From positions 2,887 to 37,341 of the forward strand of contig JARGPD010000029.1 in the NCBI GenBank assembly GCA_029212845.1: 34,455 bases of DNA. Reading direction: 5' to 3'. The notes under the pieces were generated by a model, which was not told where the DNA came from, did not search any database, and worked only from the letters and a program-made list of their open reading frames with translations. The DNA is from Planctomycetota bacterium. Its GTDB lineage: Bacteria; Planctomycetota; UBA1135; GCA-002686595. A program made the position numbers and the translations under genes. This document shows positions 24,218-33,023 of the stretch, in pieces. Within the stretch, counting starts at the first letter, position 1, and each line of letters opens with the position of its first letter.

Positions 24218-25879
24218 ATGCCCCGCCACCCGATCCACCCCACGACCTGGCCGACCCGCGACCAGGCCGAGGCCGCCTTGCTCTTCCGCCCGGCCCGCCT
24301 CGGCCCCGTCGAAGCCCGGCGCCGCACCTGGGTCCCGGCCATGGTGCCGTGGCGCTCCAACGAGGACGGCGAGGTCACGCCCGCGGTGCTCGACTGGTAC
24401 GGCCGCTTCGCCGACGGCCGCCCCGGCGTGCTGGTCATCGAGGCCACCGGCATCCGCGACATCCCGAGCGGCCCGCTCCTGCGCATCGGCAGCGACCGCT
24501 ACCTGGACGGCCTGCGCCGCCTCGTCGACACCGTCGCCCAGCGCTCGGGCGGCGAGACGCGGCTCTTCATCCAGCTGATCGACTTCCTCTCGATCCGCCG
24601 ACGCCCCGAGAAGCGGCGCTTCGTCCAGGACTTCCTGGTGCTCGACCTCGCCCACCGCCAGCGCCTCTCCGAGCGCATCGAGAACCGCCCCGACCTAGCC
24701 GCGACCATCGCGACCCACCTCGCCACCGACCCCGCCGCCGACTTCACGCCCGGCAGCATGGACGACTTCGTCGAGCGCCTGCCCTACGAGCTGGCCGAGC
24801 CCGCGCTCCGCAACCTGCTGCTGGCCATCGGCCACGAGGACCTCTGCGCCGTGCTGGGCGAGCGCGACACCGAGGCGCTCGAGTTCGGCGCCCGCGAGCG
24901 TGTCACCGACACGCACCTGCCTCACATCGCCGAGCTACCCGCCCAGCTGCCGCCGCTCTTCGCCGCCGCCGCCCAGCGCGCCCAGGCCGCCGGCTTCGAC
25001 GGCGTCGAGCTGCACTTCGCCCACGCCTACACCATGGCGAGCTTCCTCTCGGCCACCAACACGCGCAGCGATGGCTACGGCGGAGGAGCGGACCCGCACT
25101 CGGACGCCGGGCTCGCCGGGCGGCTGCGCGCGCCGCTCGAGGTGCTCGCCGCCGTGCGCACAGCGGTCGGTAGGGACCACGCAGACCGCGCCAGCGACCA
25201 GCGCCCCTTCGCCGTCGGCTGCCGCATGCTGGGCGACGAGGTCATCGAGGCCGGCACCCGGGTCGACGAGGCCGCGGTCCTCGCCGCGCGCCTCGCCGCC
25301 GCCGGCATGGACTTCGTCTCGATCAGCAAGGGCGGTAAGTTCGACGACGCGCGCCAGCCCAAGGTCGGCGCCGCGGCCTACCCCTACACCGGCCCCTCCG
25401 GCCACGAGTGCATGCCGACCGTGCGCATCGAAGGCAGCAACGAGGACGGCGAGCCTGGCCCCTTCGGTCGCAACCTGCCGATCGCGCGCCGCATCCGCGC
25501 TGCAGTCCGCGCTGCCGGCCTCGACACGCCGATCGTCGGAGCCGGCGGCGTCAACACCTTCGAGCTCGCCGAGGCCGCCCTGCACCCGGTGGCGGCTGGC
25601 CCAGACGACGCTGCCGACCTGCCGCCCGCCTGCGACTTCGTCGCTGCCGCGCGCCAGTCCCTGGCCGACCCCGACTGGTTCCTGAAGATGGAGCTCGGCG
25701 CCGGAGACGACGTGCTGCGCTGCAAGTACACGAACTACTGCGAGGCCCTCGACGAGCGCCACCTCGAGGTCACCTGCCAGCTGTGGGACCGCAAGTTCGA
25801 CGCGCCCGACCCCGGCAAGGACGACATCGCCAGGAGCGCCGACGGCAAGCGGCGCCTCGTCCCGCCGGCCTCCTCCTGA
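24218..25879 (+). CDS. Old Yellow Enzyme-family NADH:flavin oxidoreductase with relic Fe-S motif
   Basis: A 553-residue FMN TIM-barrel protein. The barrel begins with LFRPARLGPVEARRR, VPAMVPWRS and LVIEATGI. The substrate-binding His pair is in DGVELHFAHAYTMASFLS (His266, His269), followed by NTRSDGYGG. IVGAGGVNTFE and FVAAARQSLADPDW are the usual phosphate/FMN-end motifs. A helical stretch of about 110 residues (125-235) is longer than in plain OYE. Near the end Cys502, Cys508 and Cys520 have exactly the spacing of three of the four [4Fe-4S] ligands of the trimethylamine dehydrogenase/dienoyl-CoA reductase group; the fourth is Thr505. There is no FAD/NADH domain after it. 2-Aminobenzoyl-CoA monooxygenase/reductase has an OYE-type reductase domain, so a ring-CoA substrate is plausible. 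Start at the first ATG compatible with the fold. Confidence 0.9.
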   Translation: MPRHPIHPTTWPTRDQAEAALLFRPARLGPVEARRRTWVPAMVPWRSNEDGEVTPAVLDWYGRFADGRPGVLVIEATGIRDIPSGPLLRIGSDRYLDGLRRLVDTVAQRSGGETRLFIQLIDFLSIRRRPEKRRFVQDFLVLDLAHRQRLSERIENRPDLAATIATHLATDPAADFTPGSMDDFVERLPYELAEPALRNLLLAIGHEDLCAVLGERDTEALEFGARERVTDTHLPHIAELPAQLPPLFAAAAQRAQAAGFDGVELHFAHAYTMASFLSATNTRSDGYGGGADPHSDAGLAGRLRAPLEVLAAVRTAVGRDHADRASDQRPFAVGCRMLGDEVIEAGTRVDEAAVLAARLAAAGMDFVSISKGGKFDDARQPKVGAAAYPYTGPSGHECMPTVRIEGSNEDGEPGPFGRNLPIARRIRAAVRAAGLDTPIVGAGGVNTFELAEAALHPVAAGPDDAADLPPACDFVAAARQSLADPDWFLKMELGAGDDVLRCKYTNYCEALDERHLEVTCQLWDRKFDAPDPGKDDIARSADGKRRLVPPASS

Positions 25880-25895
25880 CCAAGAGACCCCCGGC

Positions 25896-26213
25896 ATGCT
25901 CGAGCTCCTCGACCTGATCTTCGACGTCCTCTTCGGGCGCTTCTTCCGGCGCGGACCGCTCGAGGTGCGCGGCGAGCTCGTCGGCGAGCGCCTGCACCTG
26001 CAGCTCGAGAATCGAGGCAAGCGGGCGGTGGTCTTCGCCGCGCTCGAGGCGCGCGGGGGCGACGTCCGCTATCCCGAGACGGGCATCGCGGTGCGCACCA
26101 AGCTCGAGCCGGCCGAGACGCGGACGGTCGAGCTCGAGCCGGCCGACTACCAAGGTCGCACCCTGACCGTGATCGACGCCAGCGGCAAGCGCTGGCCCGC
26201 GGGGTCCTACTAA
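25896..26213 (+). CDS. Small protein of unknown function
   Basis: A 105-residue protein starting 16 bases after the OYE-family stop and probably cotranscribed. It begins with a hydrophobic helix (MLELLDLIFDVLFGRFF) and an arginine pair, then a strand-rich region (LEVRGELVGERLHLQLENRG, ETRTVELEPADYQGRTLTVID) that looks like a small beta-sandwich. No family recognised. The codon usage matches the neighbours, which supports it as real. Confidence 0.7.
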   Translation: MLELLDLIFDVLFGRFFRRGPLEVRGELVGERLHLQLENRGKRAVVFAALEARGGDVRYPETGIAVRTKLEPAETRTVELEPADYQGRTLTVIDASGKRWPAGSY

Positions 26214-26220
26214 CCCGCGC

Positions 26221-26649
26221 TCAACCCAGTGTGGCGCTGGCTCGCGCGCGCGTCACGAAGTCGGCGAGCTCGGCGTCGGTGTGGCCGAGGCTGGCGTGGT
26301 GCTCCCACAGCCAAGCGACCACGCGGGCGCCATTGAACGGCGGCTGGTCGCCCGTCTCGGCCTGGAAGGCGGCGGCGAGGGCGGCCGTGCGCGGCATGAC
26401 GTGGAAGTGGATCTGGGGCACCAGCTCGCCGAACTTCATCAGGTAGATGCGCTCAGGCTGGACCAGCTCCTGGACCAGGCGCTCGGCCTCGGCGAGGCAG
26501 GCGGTCAGCTCGGCGGACTGCGCCGGCGTCAGCGCCGCGAGCTGGGTCCCGGGCGGCTTGAGCTGCACGATCACGTAGCCCGGAAGGCGGTAGCCGCTGG
26601 CCTGCTCGGCGGTGAAGTTGGCGGTCTCGAAGATCAGCTGGTCGGACAT
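26221..26649 (-). CDS. HIT-family nucleotide hydrolase/transferase-like protein
   Basis: A 142-residue protein with the histidine-triad motif VPQIHFHVMPR (77-87). Within HxHxH the first His is Gln79, while His81 (position of the nucleophile) and His83 are kept. Before it, YVIVQLKPPGTQLAALTPAQ and a helix match the HIT fold. Likely acts on nucleoside phosphoramidates or dinucleotides. Convergent with the small gene to the left (gap of seven bases). Confidence 0.9.
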   Translation of the reverse strand: MSDQLIFETANFTAEQASGYRLPGYVIVQLKPPGTQLAALTPAQSAELTACLAEAERLVQELVQPERIYLMKFGELVPQIHFHVMPRTAALAAAFQAETGDQPPFNGARVVAWLWEHHASLGHTDAELADFVTRARASATLG

Positions 26650-26698
26650 GGCTCGGGGCGTGGCGGGGTCGCGGGGGCGTGCTCGATCCGGTCGGTAG

Positions 26699-27349
26699 CT
26701 AGCCGCGGCCGAACCAGCGGCGCTTCTTCTTGGGGGCGCGCTCGCGGCGCGGGCGGCTGGAGCTCGCGGTCCCTTCGGCGTCCTCGCCGGCGGCCAAGAG
26801 CCGCGGCGCGTCCTGCTCGTAGTGCTCGACCTTGGCCTGCAGGCGGGCCAGCTCGGTCTCCATGCGGCCGACGACCCGGGCGAGGTTCAGGCGCAGGTGC
26901 TCGGCCTCGAGCAGCCGCGCTTCGTACTGCTCGCGGGTCTCGTCCAGGCGCGTCTCCAGCTTGTCGGCGTAGCGCTGCAGGCCGCGCTCGACCCGGTCGG
27001 CGGTCTCGAGGCGACCCTCGAGGCGCGCGTGGTCCAGCTCGAGCACTCGCGCGCGGTCCTCGGCAGCGACCAGCTGGCCGTGCAGGCGCTCGAGCTCGGG
27101 CTCGGGCGCCGGGGCGGCGACGGGCTCGGCCGGGGTCGGCGCGCCCAGCGGCTCGCCGAAGAGCGCCGTCAGGTCCCGCGACGAGACCGAGGCCACGACC
27201 TCGCCGCCGATCACCTTGGCGCGCACCTCCAGGTCGCCCGCCCGCACGGCCGCGGTGACGGCCTCGCGCCCACAGTCGAAGCGCCGCGTCGCCTCGGCGA
27301 TCGGGAGCCAGTACACCAGGCCCGCGGGCCGCTCGATGGTTCGTGCCAT
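26699..27349 (-). CDS. Coiled-coil protein with N-terminal HTH-like domain
   Basis: A 216-residue protein. Residues 13-62 (LPIAEATRRFDCGREAVTAA and on to TALFGEP) resemble a MerR/excisionase-type helix-turn-helix. A Pro/Ala linker leads to a long heptad-rich coiled coil (about 83-182, full of Arg, Glu, Leu), and the end is highly basic (KKKRRWFGRG). It may bind DNA or a membrane and oligomerise. No named family. Divergent, by 150 bases, from the multihaem cytochrome gene, so a regulatory link is possible. Confidence 0.8.
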   Translation of the reverse strand: MARTIERPAGLVYWLPIAEATRRFDCGREAVTAAVRAGDLEVRAKVIGGEVVASVSSRDLTALFGEPLGAPTPAEPVAAPAPEPELERLHGQLVAAEDRARVLELDHARLEGRLETADRVERGLQRYADKLETRLDETREQYEARLLEAEHLRLNLARVVGRMETELARLQAKVEHYEQDAPRLLAAGEDAEGTASSSRPRRERAPKKKRRWFGRG

Positions 27350-27499
27350 GACCCCGTGATGCCATATCCGATGGGACCGATCCAGGAGTGATCCGGGCCG
27401 CGGCCGAGGTCGCACCCCGAGCGCGAGCGCCGGCAGCTTCCCCACCTCCCACCCAGGATGGCCGCCACGCCCCCCGCCCCAGCCACTAGGATGCACGCC

Positions 27500-30295
27500 A
27501 TGTCCGAGCTGCCCTCCACCAAGAGCTCCGCGGAGGCCTCGGCCCCCAAGCGCAGCATCGTCCGCTACCGCCCCGGCATCTACCGCGTCCTGCTCCTGGT
27601 CGGCGTCCTGATCCTGGCCAACAGCCTCTACCTGTTCGGCTACACCGCCTGGCAGGACGCGACCAACAGCCGCGCGATCCTGCTGGCCAGCTACCAGTGG
27701 AACCTCCTGGGCCACTTCGGCGTCGGCATCCTGTTCGTCGTGCTGGCCGTCGGCTACGGCCTCGCGCACCTGCGCGAGGTCCTGCGGCGTGCGCGCCCGG
27801 TCACGGTCACCGGCGGCGTGCTGGCCCTCTTGGCCTGCCTTGCGCTGCTGGTCACCGGCCTGGCCCTGCTGTCGATCGGCAACAGCGAGTCCAACCGCTG
27901 GGTCTTCCACGTGCACCGGGTGGCGGGGCTCGTCGGGCTGGTCGCCTACGTCGCCCACCGCTGGTACGCGCGCCGCTCGACGCCGGTGGACGAGCGCCGT
28001 CGCTGGGGTCTGGTCACCGCCGGCTTGACCGCCGCCTTCGCCGCCGTGCACCTGGTCGGCCACCTGACCGCGGAGCCGCCGGTGATCGTCTACGAGCAGG
28101 CCTTCGAGCCGCTCGACGTCTCCAGCGACCCCTTCCTGCCCTTCGAGCCGGCGATCGCGGACGTCGACCCCGCCTCGCCCTTCTTCCCCTCGCCCGTGAC
28201 CCTCGCGAGCGGCACCAAGCTAGACCCCAAGGCCTTCCTGCCGCCGCCCCTGCCCGACCCCGCGGCCGTGCGCGCCGAGTTCGAGGAGCTCGGCTTCACC
28301 CACTCCTTCGCCATCGGGGCCGAGTCGTGCCGCCCCTGCCACCAGGACATCGTCGGCCAGTGGGAGAACTCGGCCCACCGCTTCTCCTCCTTCAACAACC
28401 CCTTCTACACCGCGTCGGTGATGGGCACCCGCGAGCAGCTCGACCACGCCGCCGGCCAGTTCTGCGGCGCGTGCCACGACCCGGTCGTGATGCTGGCCGG
28501 CGACTTCCTCGGCGAGCTCGACCGCGGCTCGATCGAGGCCCAGGCCGGGCTGACCTGCACGACCTGCCACATGATCAACCGCGTCCACGACGTGGCCGGC
28601 AACGGCAACTTCGAGCTGGTCGACAACGGCGAGGATCCCTACCTGTTCCCCGAGGCCACCGAGGGCCTCGCCTTCGAGCTGCGCAAGTACCTGATCAAGG
28701 CGCGGCCGCGGGACCACAAGGACTTCTTCCAGCGGCCCTTCTACGGCCAGCCCGAGTACTGCGCGACCTGCCACAAGGTCAACCTCGACACGCCGATCAA
28801 CGGCTACAAGTGGCTGCGCGGGCAGGACGAGTACGACGCCTGGCACGACTCCGGCGTCTCGCGCAATGCGGCGCGCACCTTCTACCTGCCCAGCACCGCC
28901 CAGAGCTGCCAGGACTGCCACATGCCGCTCGAGCCGGCCGAGCTCGGCGACCTCGCGGCGACGAACGGCATGGTGCGCTCGCACCGCTTCCCGGGCGTCA
29001 ACACGGCCCTCTCCCACGTACGCGGCGACCACGAGGCCACGCGCGAGGCCGAGCGCTTCCTCGAGGGGCGCCTGCGGGTGGACCTGCTAGCGATCGAGCA
29101 CCCGCGCGACGGCTTCGTGATCGATCCGCTGGCGGCCGGCACGACGGTGCGCCCCGGGGACGAGCTGACGGTCTTTGCCCAGGTGCGCAACCAGGGCGTC
29201 GGGCACACCTTCCCGGGTGGCACCAACGACTCGAACCAGGGCTGGCTCGAGCTGCGCGCGGCGCTCGGCTCCGGGGACACCGGGGACAGCGGGGACAGCG
29301 GGGCCGAGGTCCTGCTCCACAGCGGCCAGATCGGATCCGACCACCGGCTCGACCCGAGCTCGCACCAGTACCGCTCGATCATGCTGGACGAGAACGCCGA
29401 GCCGGTGATGCACCGCGACGTCCAGAACTTCGTCACGCCCGGCTTCACGCGGGTGATCGGACCGGGCACCGCGGACATCGCGCGCTACCGGATCCAGATC
29501 CCAGCGGACGCCGACCCCGAGGGCGCGCTCGACCTCGAGGCGCGGCTCCTCTGGCGCAAGTTCAACCAGGAGTACAACGAGTTCAGCACCAAGTTCGTCG
29601 GGATCGAGACGCCCGTGCTGCCGATCACCGAGCTCGCCGCCGGCCAGCTACGGCTGCCCTTCGAAGCCGCGGGCACGAGCCCGGCCGAGCCCCAGGCCTG
29701 GGTGCGCGCCAACGACCTCGGCATCGGGCTCCTCTTGCAGGGCGACACGCGGCGCGCCCTCGCTGCCTTCGCACGCGTGGTCGAGCTCGAGCCCGGCCGC
29801 GTCGACGGCTACCGCAACCAGGCGCGCGTGCACCTCGCCGCCCGGGATCCCGAGCCGGCGCGGCCGCTGCTCGAGCGCTGCGAGCAGCTCTCGCCCGGCG
29901 ACACCCAGACCCAGCTCTGGTGGGCCGAGTACCTCGTGCAGGTCGGCGAGCTCGAGCAGGCCATCGAGCTGTACAGCTCGGTGCTGATGAGCTTCTCGAG
30001 CGACCGCTGGACCTGGCGCCGCAAGGCCGAAGCCGCCTTCGAGCTGCGCGACTACGACGTTGCCCTCGCCTCCGCGCTGCAGGCCCTGCGCATCGACCCC
30101 GAGGACGCCGAGGCCCACTACCTGCGCGTCCAGATCTACCGGGCGACCGGCAAGCAGGAGGCCGAGCGCGAGGCGCGCAAGGCCTTCGAGAAGTACCGCA
30201 TCGACGACAACGCGCCCCAGCTGGTCCAGCGCTACCGCCTCGCCGACGAGGTCATGAACCACGAGATCGACCCCCTGCACGTCCATGACCGCTGA
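27500..30295 (+). CDS. Membrane-anchored pentahaem cytochrome c with C-terminal TPR repeats
   Basis: A 931-residue protein. Residues 25-190 hold five membrane segments with paired His (HFGVG, HVHRVAG, HRWY, HLVGH), resembling a cytochrome b561-type haem b unit. Outside, five CxxCH sites bind haem c: residues 277-281 (CRPCH), 322-326 (CGACH), 353-357 (CTTCH), 421-425 (CATCH) and 470-474 (CQDCH), arranged as in cytochrome c554-like proteins. A beta-rich domain with VGHTFPGGTNDSNQ follows, and from about 730 to the end there are TPR-type helix pairs. It probably moves electrons between the quinone pool and an external partner. ATG at 27500 has AGGA eight bases upstream; two earlier in-frame ATGs (27458, 27491) are less likely. 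Overlaps the next gene by 11 bases. Confidence 0.9.
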   Translation: MSELPSTKSSAEASAPKRSIVRYRPGIYRVLLLVGVLILANSLYLFGYTAWQDATNSRAILLASYQWNLLGHFGVGILFVVLAVGYGLAHLREVLRRARPVTVTGGVLALLACLALLVTGLALLSIGNSESNRWVFHVHRVAGLVGLVAYVAHRWYARRSTPVDERRRWGLVTAGLTAAFAAVHLVGHLTAEPPVIVYEQAFEPLDVSSDPFLPFEPAIADVDPASPFFPSPVTLASGTKLDPKAFLPPPLPDPAAVRAEFEELGFTHSFAIGAESCRPCHQDIVGQWENSAHRFSSFNNPFYTASVMGTREQLDHAAGQFCGACHDPVVMLAGDFLGELDRGSIEAQAGLTCTTCHMINRVHDVAGNGNFELVDNGEDPYLFPEATEGLAFELRKYLIKARPRDHKDFFQRPFYGQPEYCATCHKVNLDTPINGYKWLRGQDEYDAWHDSGVSRNAARTFYLPSTAQSCQDCHMPLEPAELGDLAATNGMVRSHRFPGVNTALSHVRGDHEATREAERFLEGRLRVDLLAIEHPRDGFVIDPLAAGTTVRPGDELTVFAQVRNQGVGHTFPGGTNDSNQGWLELRAALGSGDTGDSGDSGAEVLLHSGQIGSDHRLDPSSHQYRSIMLDENAEPVMHRDVQNFVTPGFTRVIGPGTADIARYRIQIPADADPEGALDLEARLLWRKFNQEYNEFSTKFVGIETPVLPITELAAGQLRLPFEAAGTSPAEPQAWVRANDLGIGLLLQGDTRRALAAFARVVELEPGRVDGYRNQARVHLAARDPEPARPLLERCEQLSPGDTQTQLWWAEYLVQVGELEQAIELYSSVLMSFSSDRWTWRRKAEAAFELRDYDVALASALQALRIDPEDAEAHYLRVQIYRATGKQEAEREARKAFEKYRIDDNAPQLVQRYRLADEVMNHEIDPLHVHDR
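29273..29299 (+). repeat. Nine-base tandem repeat inside the cytochrome gene
   Basis: GGGGACACC, GGGGACAGC, GGGGACAGC in tandem, coding for a Gly-Asp-Ser/Thr stretch (GDTGDSGDSG) in a loop of the beta-rich domain. In-frame, so copy changes would alter only loop length. Confidence 0.75.
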
Positions 30296-32036
30296 CCTCC
30301 GCTACAGCCTGTGCCTGCTCGTGGGAGTCGCCGCCTGCGGCTCCGACACCGGGCCCGCGGCGCCGCCCGAAGCCACCGCTCCCATCGAGGCCCACCCGGC
30401 CTTCGGCGTCGACCTCGCCCCCGCGCGCTTCGAGCTGATCGAGGACGCGCTCGGCATCGACTTCGTGCACACGGGCGGGGCCGACGGGCGCAAGCTCCTG
30501 CCCGAGACCATGGGCTCGGGCGGCTGCCTGTTCGACGCCGACGGCGACGGCGACCTCGACCTGTACCTGGCCAGCGGTCGCGGCTGGGAGGATGCCGCGC
30601 CGGCGACGCCCGGGCGCCTGTACCTGCGCGAGGGCGACGGCTTCGTCGACGGGACCGAGCAAGCTGGCCTCGCCGGCTTCCACGTGATCGGCCAAGGCGC
30701 CATCGCCGCCGACTACGACGGCGACGGGGACGAGGACCTGTTCCTGACCACCCTCGGCCCGAACCTCCTCTTGCGCAACGACGGCGGGCGCTTCACCGAG
30801 GTCGGCGCTGCGGCCGGCGTGGCCGGCTCGACCTGGACCGACGCCGCGGGCGCCCTGCACCCCGAGTGGAGCACCGGCGCGACCTTCGCCGACCTCGACG
30901 GCGACGGCTGGCTCGACCTGTTCGTGTGCAACTACCTGAAGTGGTCGCTCGAGAACCACGTCGAGGTCACCCTGACCGGCGACGTGCGCGGCTACCCGAG
31001 CCCGAAGCTCTACGCCGGCTCGAGCTGCCGCCTGTACCGCAACCTCGGCGACGGGCGCTTCGAGGACGTGACCGCGGCGAGCGGCGTGGAGAGCGACGAG
31101 CACAAGGCGCTCGCCGTGGCGACCCTCGACGTGGACGGCGACGGGCGACTCGACCTGTTCCTGGCCAACGACACCCAGCCGAACGCCCTGCTGAAGAACC
31201 TGGGCGGCATGCGCTTCGAGGACGTCGGGCGCCAAGCCGGCGTCGGCTACGGAGCGGACGGCAAGGTGCGCGCGGGCATGGGCGTCGACGCGACGACCAG
31301 CGGCGGCGAGCTGGCGATCGCGGTCGGCAACTTCAGCGACGAGCCGATCTCCTACTTCCGCAGCCGCTCGGCCGAGCGCGTGTTCTTCTCCGACGACAAC
31401 CGCGCCGCGGGCCTCGGCCAGAGCAGCGGGCCCAGCCTGACCTTCGACCTAGCCCTCTTCGACGCCAACCTGGACGGGCACACGGACCTCTTGGCGCTGA
31501 ACGGCCACCTCGAGCCCGACATCGCCCTCGCCAGCGCGTCGACGAGCTGGCGCCAGCGGCCGCAGCTGTTCCTGGGCGGCGGTCCGCGCGGCCGGCTCCT
31601 GGACCAGAGCGACGAGGCCGGCCCGGCCTTCGCCGAAGAGCTCGTCGGCCGCAGCCTTGTGCTGGGCGACCTCGACGGCGACGGCGACGTCGACGTGATC
31701 GCGACCCAGAACGACGGCCCGGTGCGCGTGTGGCGCAACACCGGCGCGCTGCCCGAGCGGGCCCTGCGGGTCGACCTCCAGGCCGGTGCCCCCAACCACC
31801 TCGCGATCGGCGCCGAGGTCACCGTGACCCCCGCGGCCGAGGGCCTGCCGACGGTGACCCGCTGGGTGCGCGCCGGCAGCGGCTACCTCGCACAGGGCGA
31901 GACCACCCTGACCTTCGGGCTGGGTGAGGCCGCCTCCGCTGTGGTCGAGGTCCGCTGGCCCGACGGTGCGCGCTCGACCCACGCCGACCTCGCGCCGGGC
32001 CAGACCCACCTCCTGCGCCACCCCGACCTGCGCTAA
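30285..32036 (+). CDS. FG-GAP/ASPIC-UnbV (CRTAC1-like) lipoprotein
   Basis: A 583-residue exported protein. A lipobox-type signal (CLLVGVAACGS) suggests lipid attachment. It has at least six calcium-binding FG-GAP loops: DADGDGDLDLYLA, DYDGDGDEDLFLT, DLDGDGWLDLFVC, DVDGDGRLDLFLA, DANLDGHTDLLAL and DLDGDGDVDVIAT, forming an integrin-like propeller. The C-terminal 90 residues are an ASPIC/UnbV domain (LAIGAEVTVTP, VRAGSGYLAQGETTLTFGLG, VEVRWPDG). The start overlaps the cytochrome gene end by 11 bases, so the two proteins are coupled and probably form one surface complex. Stop TAA 16 bases before the next gene. Confidence 0.93.
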   Translation: MTADLRYSLCLLVGVAACGSDTGPAAPPEATAPIEAHPAFGVDLAPARFELIEDALGIDFVHTGGADGRKLLPETMGSGGCLFDADGDGDLDLYLASGRGWEDAAPATPGRLYLREGDGFVDGTEQAGLAGFHVIGQGAIAADYDGDGDEDLFLTTLGPNLLLRNDGGRFTEVGAAAGVAGSTWTDAAGALHPEWSTGATFADLDGDGWLDLFVCNYLKWSLENHVEVTLTGDVRGYPSPKLYAGSSCRLYRNLGDGRFEDVTAASGVESDEHKALAVATLDVDGDGRLDLFLANDTQPNALLKNLGGMRFEDVGRQAGVGYGADGKVRAGMGVDATTSGGELAIAVGNFSDEPISYFRSRSAERVFFSDDNRAAGLGQSSGPSLTFDLALFDANLDGHTDLLALNGHLEPDIALASASTSWRQRPQLFLGGGPRGRLLDQSDEAGPAFAEELVGRSLVLGDLDGDGDVDVIATQNDGPVRVWRNTGALPERALRVDLQAGAPNHLAIGAEVTVTPAAEGLPTVTRWVRAGSGYLAQGETTLTFGLGEAASAVVEVRWPDGARSTHADLAPGQTHLLRHPDLR

Positions 32037-32052
32037 CCCAGCCCGCCCCCCC

Positions 32053-32976
32053 ATGGCCCTCCACCGCACCCCCGGCGCCCTGCGCCTCCAAGACCTCCCC
32101 ACCGTGCCCCTCGCGGACCGCGTCCTGATGGCGGACCCCCAGGAGTTCGACGTGGTCTACGCGATCAACCCGCACATGACCGACGGGGCCGGCCAGCTGC
32201 CGCTCGTCGCCCGCGAGGAGGCGCGCCGTCAGTGGTGGTGCCTGCGCGAGGCGATCGAGGAGCTCGGCGTGCACGTCGACGTGGTCCCGCCGCTCGAGGG
32301 CCACCCCGACCTGGTCTTCTGCGCGAACCAGGCCCTGCCGATCCAGGAGGCGATCACCGGCGGCCAGCCCGAGCTGATCGCGTCCCACATGGCCAGCGCC
32401 GAGCGCGCCGCCGAGGTGCCGCACATCGTGCAGTTCCTGCGCGGGCTCGGCTACCGCGCCCAGGCCCTCGCCGGCCGCGACCTCAAGCTCGAGGGCATGG
32501 GCGACGGCCTGTGGCACCCTGGTCGGCGCCTGCTCTGGGCCGGCGTCGGGCCGCGCTCGGAGGAGGCCGCCTGGGCCGAGGTCGCCGCCCGCTACGACCT
32601 CGAGGTCGCCCTCCTGGACCTGGTCGACCCCGACTTCTACCACCTCGACACGGCCCTCTGCCTGATCGACGAGCGCACCTGCCTGTGGTACCCCGGCGCC
32701 TTCTATGCCGAAGGTCGCGCCCTGGTCGAGTCCCTGTTCGAGCGGCCGCTCGCCGTCCCCGAGGACGAGGCCCGCCACGGCTTCGCCTGCAACGCCTTCT
32801 CGCCCGACGGCCGGCACGTCCTGATCCAGCGCGGCAACACCAAGACAGGCGAGCTGCTCACCGAGGCGGGCTTCGAGGTGCTCGAGCTCGAGACGTCCGA
32901 GTTCATGAAGAGCGGCGGCTCGGTCTTCTGCATGAAGCTGCACCACGGCCCCCTCGCCGACGCTCCGCTCGAGTAG
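32053..32976 (+). CDS. Arginine deiminase/DDAH-like amidinotransferase-fold enzyme
   Basis: A 307-residue protein of the guanidino-group-modifying superfamily. DLVFCANQA (86-94), LEGMGDGLW (146-154), FYHLDTALCLID (195-206, His197 and Asp199) and KSGGSVFCMKLHH (286-298, nucleophile Cys293) follow the order of dimethylargininase and related hydrolases. Catalytic residues are intact. The substrate is probably an arginine derivative; ornithine-forming or N-methylarginine hydrolysis are the best guesses. It begins 16 bases after the UnbV lipoprotein on the same strand and may share its transcript. Confidence 0.9.
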   Translation: MALHRTPGALRLQDLPTVPLADRVLMADPQEFDVVYAINPHMTDGAGQLPLVAREEARRQWWCLREAIEELGVHVDVVPPLEGHPDLVFCANQALPIQEAITGGQPELIASHMASAERAAEVPHIVQFLRGLGYRAQALAGRDLKLEGMGDGLWHPGRRLLWAGVGPRSEEAAWAEVAARYDLEVALLDLVDPDFYHLDTALCLIDERTCLWYPGAFYAEGRALVESLFERPLAVPEDEARHGFACNAFSPDGRHVLIQRGNTKTGELLTEAGFEVLELETSEFMKSGGSVFCMKLHHGPLADAPLE

Positions 32977-33023
32977 CGCAAGGCCGCGGGCGATGGCCGG
33001 GCGGCTCGGTTATCCTGCGGCCC

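Noticed and set aside
29273-29299. Possible CRISPR-like repeat
   Set aside because: Only three nine-base in-frame units without spacers, inside a coding region.
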